A stretch of DNA of 64,000 nucleotides from the NCBI GenBank assembly GCA_946406115.1, contig OX291553.1, positions 7,259,001 to 7,323,000 of the forward strand. The letters are read 5' to 3'. Position 1 is the stretch's first letter, and each line of letters begins with the position of its first letter. Source of the DNA: Apoda limacodes (lineage: Eukaryota; Arthropoda; Insecta; Lepidoptera; Limacodidae). Below are positions 36,001-48,908 of this stretch, piece by piece. The translations under genes and the position numbers were made by a program. The notes beneath the pieces are model-generated. The model had not been told where the DNA came from. It saw nothing but the letters and a program-made list of their open reading frames with translations, and did no database searches.

Positions 36001-38215
36001 TTCTTCATTTAAAAGTTAAAGCAAATTTGAATTTTCTGTTTTGCCATATATTTAGTATCGTTTTTGTTTTGATACGACGTATACTTTTGAAAACTTTTGC
36101 TATTAACGTTCTCTTGGAAATAGGAAATATAACTCTTATGGAGGTATTATTCCTCACAGGTATCTTTTTGTATTGCTTCTAAACATAGGTATATGCTGCG
36201 ACAAGTCAACCAGAAAAGCAATATTACTTTTATGTGTCACAAAATAGCAATGACACCAAGTTCGTAAAAAAACATTATTGCGTAGATCTCGTGCGAAGTT
36301 CTGAATTAAAACGTAGGTATATGGCATTAATAATGTTGGTTTTCAGAATCAATAAATACTTAAGACTAACTTAGAACGAACCATATTATACAACTTTTTC
36401 GATATCATTTACTTATCTACTTTTATAAATATTTTTATTGCTTTTGTGGTTAGGTCTTTTCGAGCGTTTTAACAAATCTCTTTGTACTACAATACTAACC
36501 TACCTATGTATTTATTTTGTAAATCACGTAGGTAACACCGCTCTGCTGGGCATAAAAAAAATAAAGCTTCAAAAAACCCTGTAAGAAGGTTCTACGTTTT
36601 CTTTCATTATTGTTTGTTAATGGCATAAGGAGATCGGACCATGTGGGACTCCTTCAATTTCTCAATTTACTTTACCTTACAAACTACACCTTTTACAAAC
36701 TCAATTCTTAAATTTTAGGCATAAGAATCTTGTTAGCCTAGTTTAAAGTTTCTAGGGCCAGCAGTTTGATTGGAACCATATGGAAATACAGCCCTCCCAT
36801 GCCTCTCATAAATACTTTTGTACATAAATGCTTATGACATTATGCGATTGGTAATACAAATTTCACTGTTCCTAGACAAAATTAAATAGCAAATAATGTT
36901 AGCTGCAAAACAACTCATAAAAAAGTCGATAAATACCACAACAAATACTATTGAAAATAAACGCTAAAAGTTGCTTTATCCTACCGTACGAATATATACC
37001 CTTCAATTTACAACTTTACAAAGATAATAAGCAATTTGTGGAAGCTAAGGCTCAAAACATACGTATCTATGGATGTTCCAATATCCCTTGTGGTGTTAAA
37101 GCAAAGTCGACAAGCGAGACGGGAGTAAACGAAGTTACGAAGAGAAAATTAAATTTAAAGGGAATCTAGCTACCGAGGAAAACTGATTGAACTATTAAGT
37201 TCTAAACCAATGTAGACGCTAATGAAATAGCTAATATACTAAGACGCAACCTCGAATGACTTTATTATTATGAGGATCTCCATCCTGTATGTATGTGTCT
37301 ATTTGTACATAGAATGTAGACAGTTGGACGTCGCAATTTATATTTAACTATGTGCTATTGTTACAATAATATAAAACCGAGAGTCATATTCTGTAGAACA
37401 ATGTTATTTATTTATTTTATTCGACTCCCCTCTGCTTATAGTTAAATATTTAGTATGTTTTAATTTTTATTTAGTTTCTAATTTTTTCTGTAGTCGGTTT
37501 TTTTTATTAGATTTTATTTATATTTTTTTTTTTATTTACAGATTTTTAGTGTTAATTTATGTTCCAAGTTTTGCTTGAAATCACCTTTTACAATTCTTTA
37601 TTTTGATACCCGATATATACTCGATATGTTTTGAAAGAAAAGATTTTTTCATGTCACGCAATTTGGCGCCAAAAAAACGCCATTTTGATTTCCAATAATT
37701 TTAATATAGCCTATGATACTCTAGAGTCTAGACGAATCTAAACACGTATAAAATATTAAAATCGGTTTAGTTGTTACGAGGGAACATAGAGTCGGACATA
37801 GATACAGGTCAAACACATATACCCTCCTTTTGGACTTTGCTGCGGTCGGGTAAAAAAATACACTAACTATAAGATTTGTTCACTTTAGTACTTTAGCAAA
37901 GCCTTTTGCCAAGCCAAACATTGGCATAGCGCTTTTGGTATAAAAATAAAACTAGCTAGAAAGATGTTAAGTAAGGATTACTTGGGATGTTACAACACTG
38001 GCAACCACACCAATACCGATATATCGGCCGATACATAAATAACTCACTTTAAACAGTCTATCTTAATTTTAACACTAACTTAGTAGGAAATATCAGACCC
38101 AAGCGAATGCACATGTAGGTATTTGGTAATACAATTGCTGTCGCGCTTAGACCTGGGCCAAGACACCATTGAGCGATAGGGAAAACTGCGTCTCGATATA
38201 CCTAGTGAATATTAT
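36001..38215. other. Gene-free AT-rich DNA
   Basis: Nothing recognised. The plus frame 36951-37169 has no domain or supporting signals. Confidence 0.5.
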
Positions 38216-38400
38216 CAAAATCGGGGTTTTGTATTCCCCAATTTTCTCCTCTAAATATCAACTCTCAAAATTTTTATTTTACGTCTGTATGTATTGTTTT
38301 CTTATAAATTGCTTATTAAGATACTTGTAGAGCGCACGTCTAAAAAAGTCATAACAAGAGGGAATTTTTTGGACTTTTGCAAGATTTCAGTTATTTATAC
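38216..38400. repeat. Dispersed repeat, uninterrupted copy
   Basis: Relative of 24300-24905 without the LINE insertion. Aligning the two defines the insertion point at 24410/24791. Confidence 0.7.
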
Positions 38401-38514
38401 GCATGGTATTTAAAAAAAAAGGCAAACGTACAGACATGGTGACTGTGTATACAGGGAAGAAACAGGGGAAATATGGGGTAAGCAGCATGATTAAAAACTT
38501 TTCAACAAATAAAA

Positions 38515-38896
38515 ACAACCGGCTTCAAAAAGATGCATTAAAAACCAATATAGAAACCAACTTCAAACTGTAATTCAAATCAGATTTTTGGAAATAAGTA
38601 ATTATTTTTACCTTTTAAGTGCATCTTTTTAAAGCCGGTAGTTTTTTTTTTGTAAAACGTTTTTATTTTGTACTTTTTAGTGACGAATTGCTTTTTTCGT
38701 ACACTAAAAATATCCATACTAGTAACAAAATGTTATGAAATCATCCACATTTGAAATAGGACCACACAGGAAGTACCAGCTTTCAAATAAAAAAGAATCA
38801 TCAAAATCGGTTCACCCAGTCAAAAGTTCTGAGGTAACAAACATAAAAAAAATTACAGTCGAATTAAGAACCTCCTCCTTTTTTGAAGTTGGTTGT
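38515..38896. mobile_element. 382-bp element with 17-bp inverted ends
   Basis: Left end ACAACCGGCTTCAAAAA (38515-38531) is nearly the complement of the right end TTTTTGAAGTTGGTTGT (38880-38896), with two mismatches. Inside, 38613-38646 forms a second inverted copy of 38511-38544. It has no ORF; it is a miniature inverted-repeat type element. Confidence 0.6.
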
Positions 38897-41800
38897 AAAA
38901 ATTAATTAAAATTACTAAAACATTTTATATGTAAGTATTTATTTAAATAAATGTAGGTACAGTCTATCTACTTCCTGAATACATAGGTATTCAGATACCT
39001 TACATAAAGCAAAAGGTTTTTTAAACCGCGCCTGAAACAACTAACATTTTTAAATAAAGCGACAAAAATAAGTTACGTAACAATATTTTCAGTAACAAAA
39101 GCCATTGTCTCCTGAATTTTATGACCACATGTTACAACAAAACGAGTATTAAAATACCAGCACGTAACACAAATTGGAAAACTCCCTCGTGCCCTTGTCT
39201 ATCGCCACCTTTGTGTTACGAAGGTCGTAATAAAAGTCGGTAATAGGGATCTGAGGGTCGAGTCCCGTCTGGGTCAGTTATGTTATAGTTTTTGGCAGGT
39301 AACCCCTAAAGGGCTTGCGTAAAATAGGTACTACAATAGGCAGGTAACATTGAATAAAATAAATACCTACTTACATGAAAATTACAAGCATTTTACTCTC
39401 TGTTTTTAAGGGTTTTGTAGTAAAACAAATGTAGTTTAACCATGTCTGTCTGTCCATCCGTTTTTAATTCAGAAACTATTATCATTATATTTACTTAAAT
39501 CAATTCACACGGGTGTTTAACTCTATGCCAAGTTACATCAAGAGTAGTCAAATTGTTTAGTAGTAAAAAGATAACAGATGAAGAGAGACACATGGTTTTT
39601 TTATCGGTTATAGGTTACTTATGGTAAATTTTAGCCCTGTATAAACATATTTAAACCAAGCAGCTAAGCAATAACAAACAAACAGATTTATGTAATAAAA
39701 TTTTAAAAGTTTTTATCACTGCGAGGACGGCTAAACGTTAATTATGAATTTCCCAACCCTCCTAGGTTTTTTATTTAAAAAAAAAGTCTTATTTTGGTAC
39801 ACAAATTACCACTGCGTCAAAAATAATGCCCACTGCGTTACCTGTTTTTATCATTTTGTCATTCTGAATTAGAAAATAATTTAGAAGATTATCCGAATAA
39901 GTAAAAAATTAGGCGTTAAAATATATAAGGGGCGTTATTAACGTATTGGATAAAGTGTATATATTCATTTATGCTTACAACAAAATCTAGAAACCTTTTC
40001 TCCTAGAGTAACTTATAACGATGCTTTCCTAACTTTTTAAAAAGCAATAACTCAGCGTAAGCTAAGGTTTCGTTCCTCATTACCATCAATTAGAGCCGTA
40101 ATTAAAAGGCCTCGGATTAAGCCCTAATATTTTAGCAAATATTCGTTATAATTACAGTAATATACAAGTGGCTTATTTTTTTTTAGACAACAATACACGA
40201 TTTTTCTACTTACTTAAAAAAAAATGCCTACAATTAAAAGCAATAATTTTAAATGGGTCATTCATATTAGTAACAACATTAATAACTAAGGATCATACGT
40301 AAGTTAAAATAAATACTTGAAAACTATATAAACATCATATCGGATTTTCAACAATTTACGTCAGGTTAAGGCTGCGCGCAACGCAAATTTCTGCTCGTTG
40401 TTAAAATCGATTTCACTGTTGTATTGCAAGTTTTAGAATGGAAATAAATAACATGCCTTTAGACATTATTTAAATAGAAACTTACTGTATTTTATGTTTT
40501 ATGATATCTATTCAAATAGTGCTTTAATAACAGCCGACTCTGTCGTTTTTGTATTTTTAATTCATAACTCCTTATCAACTAGTAGCAGAAACATAATTTA
40601 TTAACGCAAATGTATATGCCTCAGTTAAACAGTCATTTCATTAATTTTTTAATCGACCGATCTAAGAATCGGTGAGCTACGAATCCCGATTACTTATCGG
40701 CCGATAGTTCATAGTAATTCAAGACAAAAAACTTCCGTTTACGAAATTTAATTTGTTTGTTAGTACTTCCTCCACTACCAAACGGAGCACCTAAAATTGA
40801 GCTAAAATAGGCACAGATAGTTAAAGAGACGGAAAAGAAACGTATTAACAAACAATCAAATCGTATTAAAAAGTGAGATGCGACACGCCACGAGGTATCC
40901 AAAATCTTTGACAGTTAAAAGAATAAAATAAAAATAAAAAAATTACCAGACAAGAACAGCTATCCTACATACATACACACACAAACACAGACATCACTCT
41001 CAAAATCTCTCAAAATGGCAAACGAATCACCAGGTATCAAAACGTAAAGAAACCGCAAATTTATCGATTTCGATTTTTAGACCTATTATAATAACTTTCC
41101 TGAGCAAGATTAAGAAGTATTAAATTCAATCAAAGGTTTCTTGGTCATCATCAGACAGGTAGGTACTCGTGCCGTACAGTGTTGAAAGGTTTAGCAAGGC
41201 TGTACAATAGTGCCCAACCCCAAAGTGGTCAACCAACTAAAGCTTTTCAATTTGCCCAGACTAAAGTTAAACTAATCTTAGCTTAACCTAAGCTAGGTGG
41301 TCCGCTAGCATGAAATCAAAATTATACCCGTCTACAAAATTAAATGGACAGTCACTGCCTAAATGAATATAAACGTTGTAGTTCAAATTCGGCGTTTCTA
41401 ATTATACCAATATTTAGTAACAGTCAGTATTTCCGTGGCCTTATCTGAGATTTCATATATAGGGACATCCAATTATCCCTAAAAATTTAAATTTAACATT
41501 TTTGGTGTAACTGGGATTAAGATCTAGACATAATCCAGACGCCAAACATTTCACTTGATAGTAAAAACAAACGAACACGTATACAGATACACAAATCGGG
41601 AGATAAAAAAACCTTATATAATTGTTTGCACCTGAATCAAAACTGTTGATTACACACAAATTACCTTTATGTACTAGGAAGTATTTACTTATTTTTATGT
41701 TTGAAAATCCATTAGTTATTTTATTGAGTGCACTGATATTTAAATATTTTTTTTAGTTAAGTTTTCTACCTTAAGGTTGTCTAGAAGAGATCACTTCTTA

Positions 41801-44689
41801 GTAATTAGACCGCTCTTTGTACTTGTATTTTATGATTTTTTTTTGGGTGTATATGATTATTTATTTTGTTTAATTGAGCAATAAAGTATGTTATTATTAT
41901 AATAATAGTAAAAATCTCACCATTATGTTTTTTGGTTGTGTAGTTTATAAGACATTTCATTTGTCTCTGTTAAAGTTTTCGAACAGGTTACAGAGAAATG
42001 TTACAGAGAAAATTGAAAATTATGGCAATAATATGCCATATACGAGACGATACGAATAATCAACTAATAATAAGAAATAACAATAAAAAACTCTGCTTTT
42101 ATTTCTTTAAAAAATATACAAGAATTATTTTATTATTGCTGTAAGTACACTGTTCTTAATACATTGACAGTTCAAGTTTGAGGGGTTTTGAAAGTCACGC
42201 TTTTGGTCGTATTACTGTAACGGAAAAGTTACCAAAGCAGTGCGGTAATATAGATATGTCATTTATTTAGACCATTAATCTTATCAGTATAATTCTGTCT
42301 GTTTGCTTGCAAATGCGTATTTAGGTAAATATAAAATTATCTTTTCAAGTTTGACTTACCTATCATTCTATCTCGCACTTCCTCTATTTACCCGTTGTGT
42401 AACAAATAAAAGTTTATTTCACTTTTAAAACAAATAAAATTTAAAAGGTTTTAACAAAGAAACAACTTGAGTATAGCACTCAGTACCAAAATAAAGCTAA
42501 TGAAATCTTATTAAAACTATTTTCATTAAAAAGTCGCGCCGAATACTGAAAGGGAAGTTTTCGCGTTGAGGTACCCTTTCCAACTGAATTTTGCCAGGAA
42601 ATCCCGATTTCACATTTTGTAGGAAAATTGCTTTTCAGGACTACGTCCAAAGCCTTCTTATTTGCAATAAACGCCATCTGTAAAAAATTTATCGTACTAG
42701 ATAGTCGGTAAATTTACTCTTTGCTATACAGTTCTGAGTATCATTACCATCTATTGAACTTTTCTAATACTAAAATTTTACTGATTTGGCTCCATCTATG
42801 ACATTTTCATGAACTTTAAACTTGAGTAGTGGCTTCAGAGCTCCTAAAGTTACATAGCTTATTGTCATGGCCACATTAATTCAAATGATTAAAGTAAGAT
42901 GTCGCTATTAGTGCTGAAGCATGACAACTATAGTTATGCAAAGTTTGATCAACCCGACAGGTACTGATAGCAAAATTTTGCTCACATGGTCATATATAAA
43001 TTATTTGGTTCCGGTGCAGGCTGTGGGCAACTTTCGACGTCAAACCGATTTTCTGAAATACCTATTGCATTAAATTTAAGATCCCATCACATGTTGCGAC
43101 CAAGAGCGAAGCCCAAATATGCATTATATCGACTATTTAAAAAAAAAACATCTAAAACAAATAATGGACTGAAATGAATATAGGAAGTGCAAATACATCG
43201 TGCATATGAACGCTCAAGTTCATATATTTAATTTTTATCAGTTTTGGCTTTAAATCAATTATTTGTTTATGTAATTGGTTATGTTCATCAGATATATACA
43301 TACGGATGAATCGCTTTTCAAAAAATTAAGAAACCTTTTTACGATACTGCGAATTTGGTGCCTTGTGATACAAATAAATAACGACGTCAATATTCCGCCA
43401 AAATAGTCAATTTACAGGAAATATAACAAAAGTAATAATTTTGAAATTTTTTTTTTAACTTTTATGCTCTTATTCTATTACAATTATGATTTAGTAAACT
43501 TCTCTAGAATTTTTTATCTTTTGTGAATTCTTGAATCTTTTTATCTTGAAAGACTATGTGGTCTGGAACCTGCATTAAAGATTGCATGGCACTCAAATTA
43601 TTATTAAGATGAAATGCTTTTTCCTTTAAATTATTAAAAAGAAATTAATACCGTGACTGACAAAAAAATATTCAGTATTGTACCTAACTTATACTTATCA
43701 CAAAAGAATTTTGTCACATACATTTTAAGATTTTTGGACTTACGTTTAGGTCTATCAAAGGATCTTCATAGGTACTTATTATCTCAAAGGATCTTCGTAC
43801 TTATTATCTCATATTATTAAGACAAGAATAAGACTTTCTTGGTTATCTATCTCGTTACATTTTAGTACAATAATAGGTCATCACTACTCAATGTATTTCT
43901 CGCTAGAACTTGTTTGGTCTTTTAAAGCTAAGATATAGGGAAGACGTAAATACGCCGTTTTTGTGCTAATTTTGTGGCACAACTATAGCATATGAAGGTT
44001 TGAGAAAAATAAATGTTATAAAACTTGCTTTTATCTAGTACATTACCTTACTGGATGATTTTTATTTATTGTATTTAATGCTAAAAAAATCTGGAAGTGA
44101 CCATTGTTTAACACTTGTGCAAATTTTTAATAGCGAGTTTTGCATTTGATTGTTATAAAATTCGCTTCACTAATTAGAAATGGTTGTCTACTAGAATCTA
44201 GTGCATTGTAGCAAAAAAGCAAACAATGTGACTAAAAAAATTTATACGTTAAATTCAAAAAATATTTAAAGATTCAATGCGTCTTTTGGTATTAATTACT
44301 TAAGAAGTATATAACATATATATTTCATATTAATGAATATGACATTGTGTAATATTTTTTTATTACAAGTGCATGTACATCGTTAGTATTACAGAAATGA
44401 GCTTCTGATGGCCTATATCGACCAATAATAATAAATCTTGTGAGGTCGTAGAATTACGTTCTTTGGTTTTTAAGTATATTTTATTCACAATGAACAGTAA
44501 ATTCTATTAGTAATGTTAACTTGAACGTATCGTTAAAGTTAACATTCAAGGCATGTCGCGTTAAAATGTTATAATTTACAATTTTAATATAGAAAGAAAA
44601 TTGTAGTGAACACAGGCAAGTTTTGGTAACGCAGTACGTAACTAACTACTACGGTTAATATTACTATATACCAAAATAATGAGGTTTAG
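38897..44689. other. Long gene-free stretch
   Basis: About 5.8 kb with no frame I can assign to a protein and no array. Bases 39405-39480 carry the 'GGGTT..GT..GTCTGTCTGTCC' dispersed repeat. The short frames at 40690-40902, 41453-41659, 42480-42677 and 42986-43177 lack domains and have no supporting features. It could be intronic or intergenic. Confidence 0.45.
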
Positions 44690-45500
44690 ATAAAAAATAC
44701 TGCAAAGCCACATTGACATAAATCACTGTGACAAAAATGTTAATGAAATTGACGTAACAAAATTCCTAGGTATACTTATTGACTATAGATTAACATGGCT
44801 ATTCCAAACTGACAATGTATGTAATAAGTTGACTAAGTTTTCATATGCACTATACAATTTAGCAAAAGTAACAAGTCAAAGAACATTGTTGACAGCATAT
44901 CACGGGTATGTAACGAGTACTTTTCGCTATGGAATAATATTTTGGGGCAACGCAACTAATAAACGCGGTGTGCCTAAAGCTCAGAAAAAATGTATAAGAG
45001 ACATTTTCAGCCTACGTAAACCAGAAAGTTGTAGACCCTTTGTTAAGAAATTTAAAACACTCTTATTTCCAGCTCTGTAATGCTCTTTATGAAGTAGCCA
45101 TATTTGTTAAATGTAATTCTAATTTATTCTCCAATATACGGGGTAAAAGAAGCAATGACAAAAGAAGATGTCTACCATCAAAAACACTCTTCTACAAAAG
45201 AATATATCTTTTATGGCACCAATAATATTTAATTACTTACCTAAATCTTTAAGGAAAATCACAAGCCTTAATATATTTAAAAAAGAATTAAAGTAAATTT
45301 TATGTTGTAAAGCGTATTACTCGGTTGACGACCGAAATTATCTAATGACTAATTTATGATGTTGAATAATTAAATAATATGTAACATTGCATGATAAATA
45401 TTTGTACGCCAAGTGTATGGCAGAACTATGAGACACAAACAAATTGTACCATCTTTTTTATACCTATGTTAAACAAATAAATTTGGAATTTTAATTTAAA
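44690..45500 (+). mobile_element. LINE C-terminal remnant
   Basis: Plus strand: VNEIDVTKFLGILIDYRLTW (44740 onwards), LAKVTSQRTLLTAYHGYVTS, FRYGIIFWGNATN, KKCIRDIF, ending in the C-terminal LPKSLRKIT motif near 45240-45265. The main frame (44829-45080) is shifted at about 45070 and again near 45210. This is the post-RT part of a non-LTR element related to, but not the same as, the one at 33.3-34.5 kb. The end is A/T-rich near 45475-45500. Confidence 0.75.
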
Positions 45501-46862
45501 ATCAATCCTGGCATTTCTTTTAATAAATACAACATGAGTAGTAGTCTATTTTTAAAACAGGCTAAAATAACTTCTATTTGTTATTTCGTTAAAAAGGTGA
45601 AAATATTGCTGGTTACAAAATAAATATTTAGACCAGATAATTAATCAAACCAAAATTGTTGTTAATTTATACTTCCATGTCCATGATTGTATGTAAGATT
45701 TTGAAACATGTGACTGTTTTTGGGTTGAGGAAAAAGTGTACATAACGAAATGTTTCGAAATACAACAGAATGAGTTCTTAGTTTTTATCTGAACGTCAAC
45801 AAGACTGGAAGACTTGGCGTAATTTATTACAGTTATTAAGAAAAGTGAAAAATAAATTCATATATCTAATGTGTGAACCAAAATAAGAAACACGCACTAA
45901 GGAATCCTAAAAGTGTTGATTTAGACGGCAACGAAGTGAAGTACACCCTGTTGGCTAAGGACTGAATTCGCTAAGGTTTACTTTTATATTTATACTTGCT
46001 AATCTTGAGTTTTATTTGTAAAACCTTAAATGATTTATCAGGTATTTAGGTACCTGATCTGTATTGTAGTTTTGTTACGTGACGCGTTATAGTAAGTACA
46101 TAACCTAGATGAGCGCATAGGGTTACCGCTACAAGAAAACGGCTACCCATACGCACTGGATAAATTTCGACAGCATAATAACGGGGATGTGTCTATGCTC
46201 CTTTTCAGGTTTCCATACCTCAAAAGGAAAAAAAGGAATACTTATAGGATCGCTTTGTTGTCCGTCTGTCTGTCTGTCAAGACCCTTTTTCTTAAGAACG
46301 CGTGGAGGTATCAATAATAATAATACAGGTATAAATTAATACCAAATACTAAGGTATACAGTCCCTTGAAGCTGTAAAAACTCAGGCTTTTATATTTAAT
46401 AGACATAGAAGTTAATTCTCCAAAACATATCGTCCATTCAGCCATTATGAGTATGTTAAAAACGTAGTGGATCACCAGCCATATAGGGCCAACAAAGAAA
46501 GCATATTGCTGTACAACCTATTTACTGTCGCATCAGTCGATGGTAGGAAAAGCATTGCTCCCGTTGAGTCGTTTTGGAGCAGATGCGCGGTAGGAATTAT
46601 CTACTTTGTACCTATTAAGGAGTGAATATTACCTGAATATGTCCTTCCTCATTTGGGTTCGAGGTGACGTTGAACGAACAATAAATAAAAAAAAAAATTT
46701 AAAACCTGTTCTAATAAAATAATTGAATCAAGGCTGTGTCGCTGTAGTATCGCTTTTCCAGGAAAGCTGCTTTTGTAGCAGATCAAAGATTTTTTGATAT
46801 ATAATAACGAATATAAGAAAAATATAAGTCAACAGCTTAATTCACATCTTCTTAATAGTAGT
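45501..46862. other. Gene-free; dispersed repeat fragment at 46130-46315
   Basis: Bases 46130-46315 carry 'GTCCGTCTGTCTGTCTGTCAAGACCC' (46260-46285) and stay open on the minus strand; this is the reversed form of the repeat at 18838. I found no terminal repeat of the downstream viral element here. Confidence 0.45.
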
Positions 46863-46949
46863 ATAATATTGGGCACTCTAGACCACCTCCGTGTCATCAG
46901 GCTCACTCCGTTCGCCTGCACTCCGGTGGCTTAGCGTGCCCAATATTAT
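46863..46949. repeat. 87-bp foldback sequence
   Basis: Perfect 14-bp inverted arms ATAATATTGGGCAC (46863-46876) and its complement (46936-46949). Inner pairs are CCACC/GGTGG and CAGGC/GCCTG, so nearly the whole 87 bp can fold into one long hairpin. It is GC-rich in the middle. It lies 120 bp upstream of the first gene of the viral element. It may be a miniature foldback transposon or a structural signal; the position alone does not decide. Confidence 0.85.
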
Positions 46950-47005
46950 GTTTTTGAGATCTTCTGTTTACCTTGAGTGACTGGAGTTGTTTTGTTCTTT
47001 TCTGC

Positions 47006-47042
47006 TATAAAACGAAAAGAGTGCTTTCATTAATGTCATTCA
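47006..47042 (+). promoter_or_regulatory. Possible promoter of the ATPase gene
   Basis: TATAAAA at 47006-47012 with TCATT at about 47038-47042, an initiator-like pentamer some 30 bases downstream. It lies directly ahead of the ATG at 47073. By sequence pattern only. Confidence 0.45.
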
Positions 47043-47072
47043 AGGCAAAATGCTCTGTTGATTTAGTTCACA

Positions 47073-47759
47073 ATGAAGTTTGTTAAACAAAGTCAATCCC
47101 TGCAGCTCGACAAAATTTGTCCAGATACTATAAACACAACTCATCGCCATGGAAATCTCTTACCTGATACCGTTCGTTGTATAATTTGTGGACCGTCAAA
47201 TAGTGGAAAAACTAATTTGGTTATCGGTCTTCTATTACATCAAAATGGTTTACGTTTTAAAAACGTATATGTCTATTCGAAAACACTTCATCAACCGAAA
47301 TATGTCTTCTTAGAAAGAGTTTTGCATCTTATTCCAGGCGTGTCTTACGCAAAATACAGTGATAATGAAGATGTGCTTAGTCCTCAGGACGCAAAACCGA
47401 ATTCGGTAATAATATTTGATGACGTAGCATGCGAAAGTCAAACAAACATTCGAGATTATTTTGCTATGGGTCGTCATAAGAATATAGATTGTTTTTATTT
47501 AAATCAAACGTATAGCAAAATTCCTAAACAGCTTATTCGAGACAATGCAAATCTTTTAGTTTTATTTAAGCAGGATGATATCAACTTAAGACACATATAT
47601 GATGAGCACGTCAACACAGATATGAAGTGGATTGAATTTCGTGAAATGTGTTCCAAAATATGGAGTGAAGCGTATAACTATCTAGTTATAAACAAAGATT
47701 GTTCAAAAAGTAACGGGTGTTATAGAAAAAAATTTGATACCTTTGTAATATTTGATTAG
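47073..47759 (+). CDS. Packaging ATPase (A32/FtsK-like)
   Basis: 228 residues. P-loop NTPase predicted to pump the element's DNA into the capsid. Walker A is GPSNSGKTN (residues 40-48), Walker B is SVIIFDD (111-117), followed by a motif with polar residues LNQTYSKIPKQ (143-153) and a candidate arginine finger in LIRDNAN (154-160). Length and motif order fit the A32-like ATPases of Polintons and related viruses. The ATG has no other in-frame candidate upstream and follows a TATA-like box by about 60 bases. The next gene starts 11 bases after the stop. No break is seen. Confidence 0.9.
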   Translation: MKFVKQSQSLQLDKICPDTINTTHRHGNLLPDTVRCIICGPSNSGKTNLVIGLLLHQNGLRFKNVYVYSKTLHQPKYVFLERVLHLIPGVSYAKYSDNEDVLSPQDAKPNSVIIFDDVACESQTNIRDYFAMGRHKNIDCFYLNQTYSKIPKQLIRDNANLLVLFKQDDINLRHIYDEHVNTDMKWIEFREMCSKIWSEAYNYLVINKDCSKSNGCYRKKFDTFVIFD

Positions 47760-47770
47760 TGATATTATAA

Positions 47771-48838
47771 ATGTCTATAAAATTGTATTTTATATTCATT
47801 ATTTCATTGCTACTTACTATTGAAGGTTATATACGTAAACTATTGAGAGATATAATATATAAGTATACAGACAACATTAATATGGAAAAGAAATTAAAAA
47901 CACAAATCGTAAAAGCAGCGGAAGCAGTTAAGCGGAAAGTAAAAAATATGCGTACAATGGAGACTGATAACCATGAAATTTTACAAACAGTTTTCAAACC
48001 TATCATCAATCCGCTTAATAAAATGATAGGGAGTGAAAAACTAAATTTAGCTAATGATACATTAGAAAATAGTTATAATAATATAATTGGTATCAATGCA
48101 TCTCCGCAATCAACAATAATGGATAAAACTGTTGTAAATAGAAATTCTATGGTCTCAACACCTAAACGCTCATCTGATGAAGACGATAGTTCCGACATTA
48201 ATAACATTTCCGATGAGGGCGATGAATCCTTTAAAACAATTGAATCAGTATCAACTCCTGAACAGAATACATCATCATGGTCCCTATCTTCAGAAGCCTT
48301 TTGCGATGTCCCCTTCGGTGTTCGAAGAGAGCGCGGAAAACTTATGATGGGATCAGTTCGCATAAATGTTACCGATAGAGAGATTTCAGTTGCTGGAAGA
48401 GTATATAGTTCTACACCAGGGTTGGTAGAGTTACTTTTCAAGAAAATGCCTGATTTAGATTTAGTGACAAGTGAAGATTTGCAAAATTATAAATCAATGC
48501 TTCTGAACACAAATGCTCATCGTAGGGACTTTGATCCCCATAAGCCATTAAAATCAAACAAAGGACGAAAATATCTAACTGTTATAAAACCATTGTTCAA
48601 ATTACGAAAACAATCCGTCAGTACTGATGACAATATTGACGAAGATTTTGTTGGACAAGGGTTGCCATTGATGAAAAGATTAAAAAAGAATACTGATTAT
48701 GTTTACTGGGACGATCCTAATGAATTAGTTGATAGACTAAAGTTATTGACAGCTTCTAGAAATGCTGGAAATTCGGGTTTGGATAACGAAATAATATCTA
48801 TTATAGAAGAATTGCGAGAAAGTGGTATTATAAATTAG
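47771..48838 (+). CDS. Conserved Maverick-associated protein of unknown function
   Basis: 355 residues. The N-terminal 20 residues are hydrophobic (YFIFIISLLLTIEGY). A second in-frame ATG at 47882 (MEKKLKTQIVKAAEAVKRKV) would give a basic, helical start and may be the true one. The middle (about 120-170) is rich in Ser, Asp and Thr-Pro, probably disordered. The C-terminal half is compact and ends with the motif YVYWDDPNELVDRLKLL (about 308-324) and IISIIEELRESGIIN. Proteins with this WDDPNELVDRL ending are common in arthropod Maverick loci and have been grouped as a domain of unknown function; I believe DUF8207 but could not check. Its place between ATPase and integrase suggests a structural or packaging role, which is inference. 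Confidence 0.75.
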   Translation: MSIKLYFIFIISLLLTIEGYIRKLLRDIIYKYTDNINMEKKLKTQIVKAAEAVKRKVKNMRTMETDNHEILQTVFKPIINPLNKMIGSEKLNLANDTLENSYNNIIGINASPQSTIMDKTVVNRNSMVSTPKRSSDEDDSSDINNISDEGDESFKTIESVSTPEQNTSSWSLSSEAFCDVPFGVRRERGKLMMGSVRINVTDREISVAGRVYSSTPGLVELLFKKMPDLDLVTSEDLQNYKSMLLNTNAHRRDFDPHKPLKSNKGRKYLTVIKPLFKLRKQSVSTDDNIDEDFVGQGLPLMKRLKKNTDYVYWDDPNELVDRLKLLTASRNAGNSGLDNEIISIIEELRESGIIN

Positions 48839-48908
48839 ATAAATATGTATTGGTTTTTATTACTTTACGTTTACCTTTCAACATAAAAGCAACGTTCTAT
48901 ATTTCATA

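Noticed and set aside
48073..48441. 122-residue minus-strand frame
   Set aside because: Shadow of the plus-strand conserved protein at 47771-48838; no motif or start signals.
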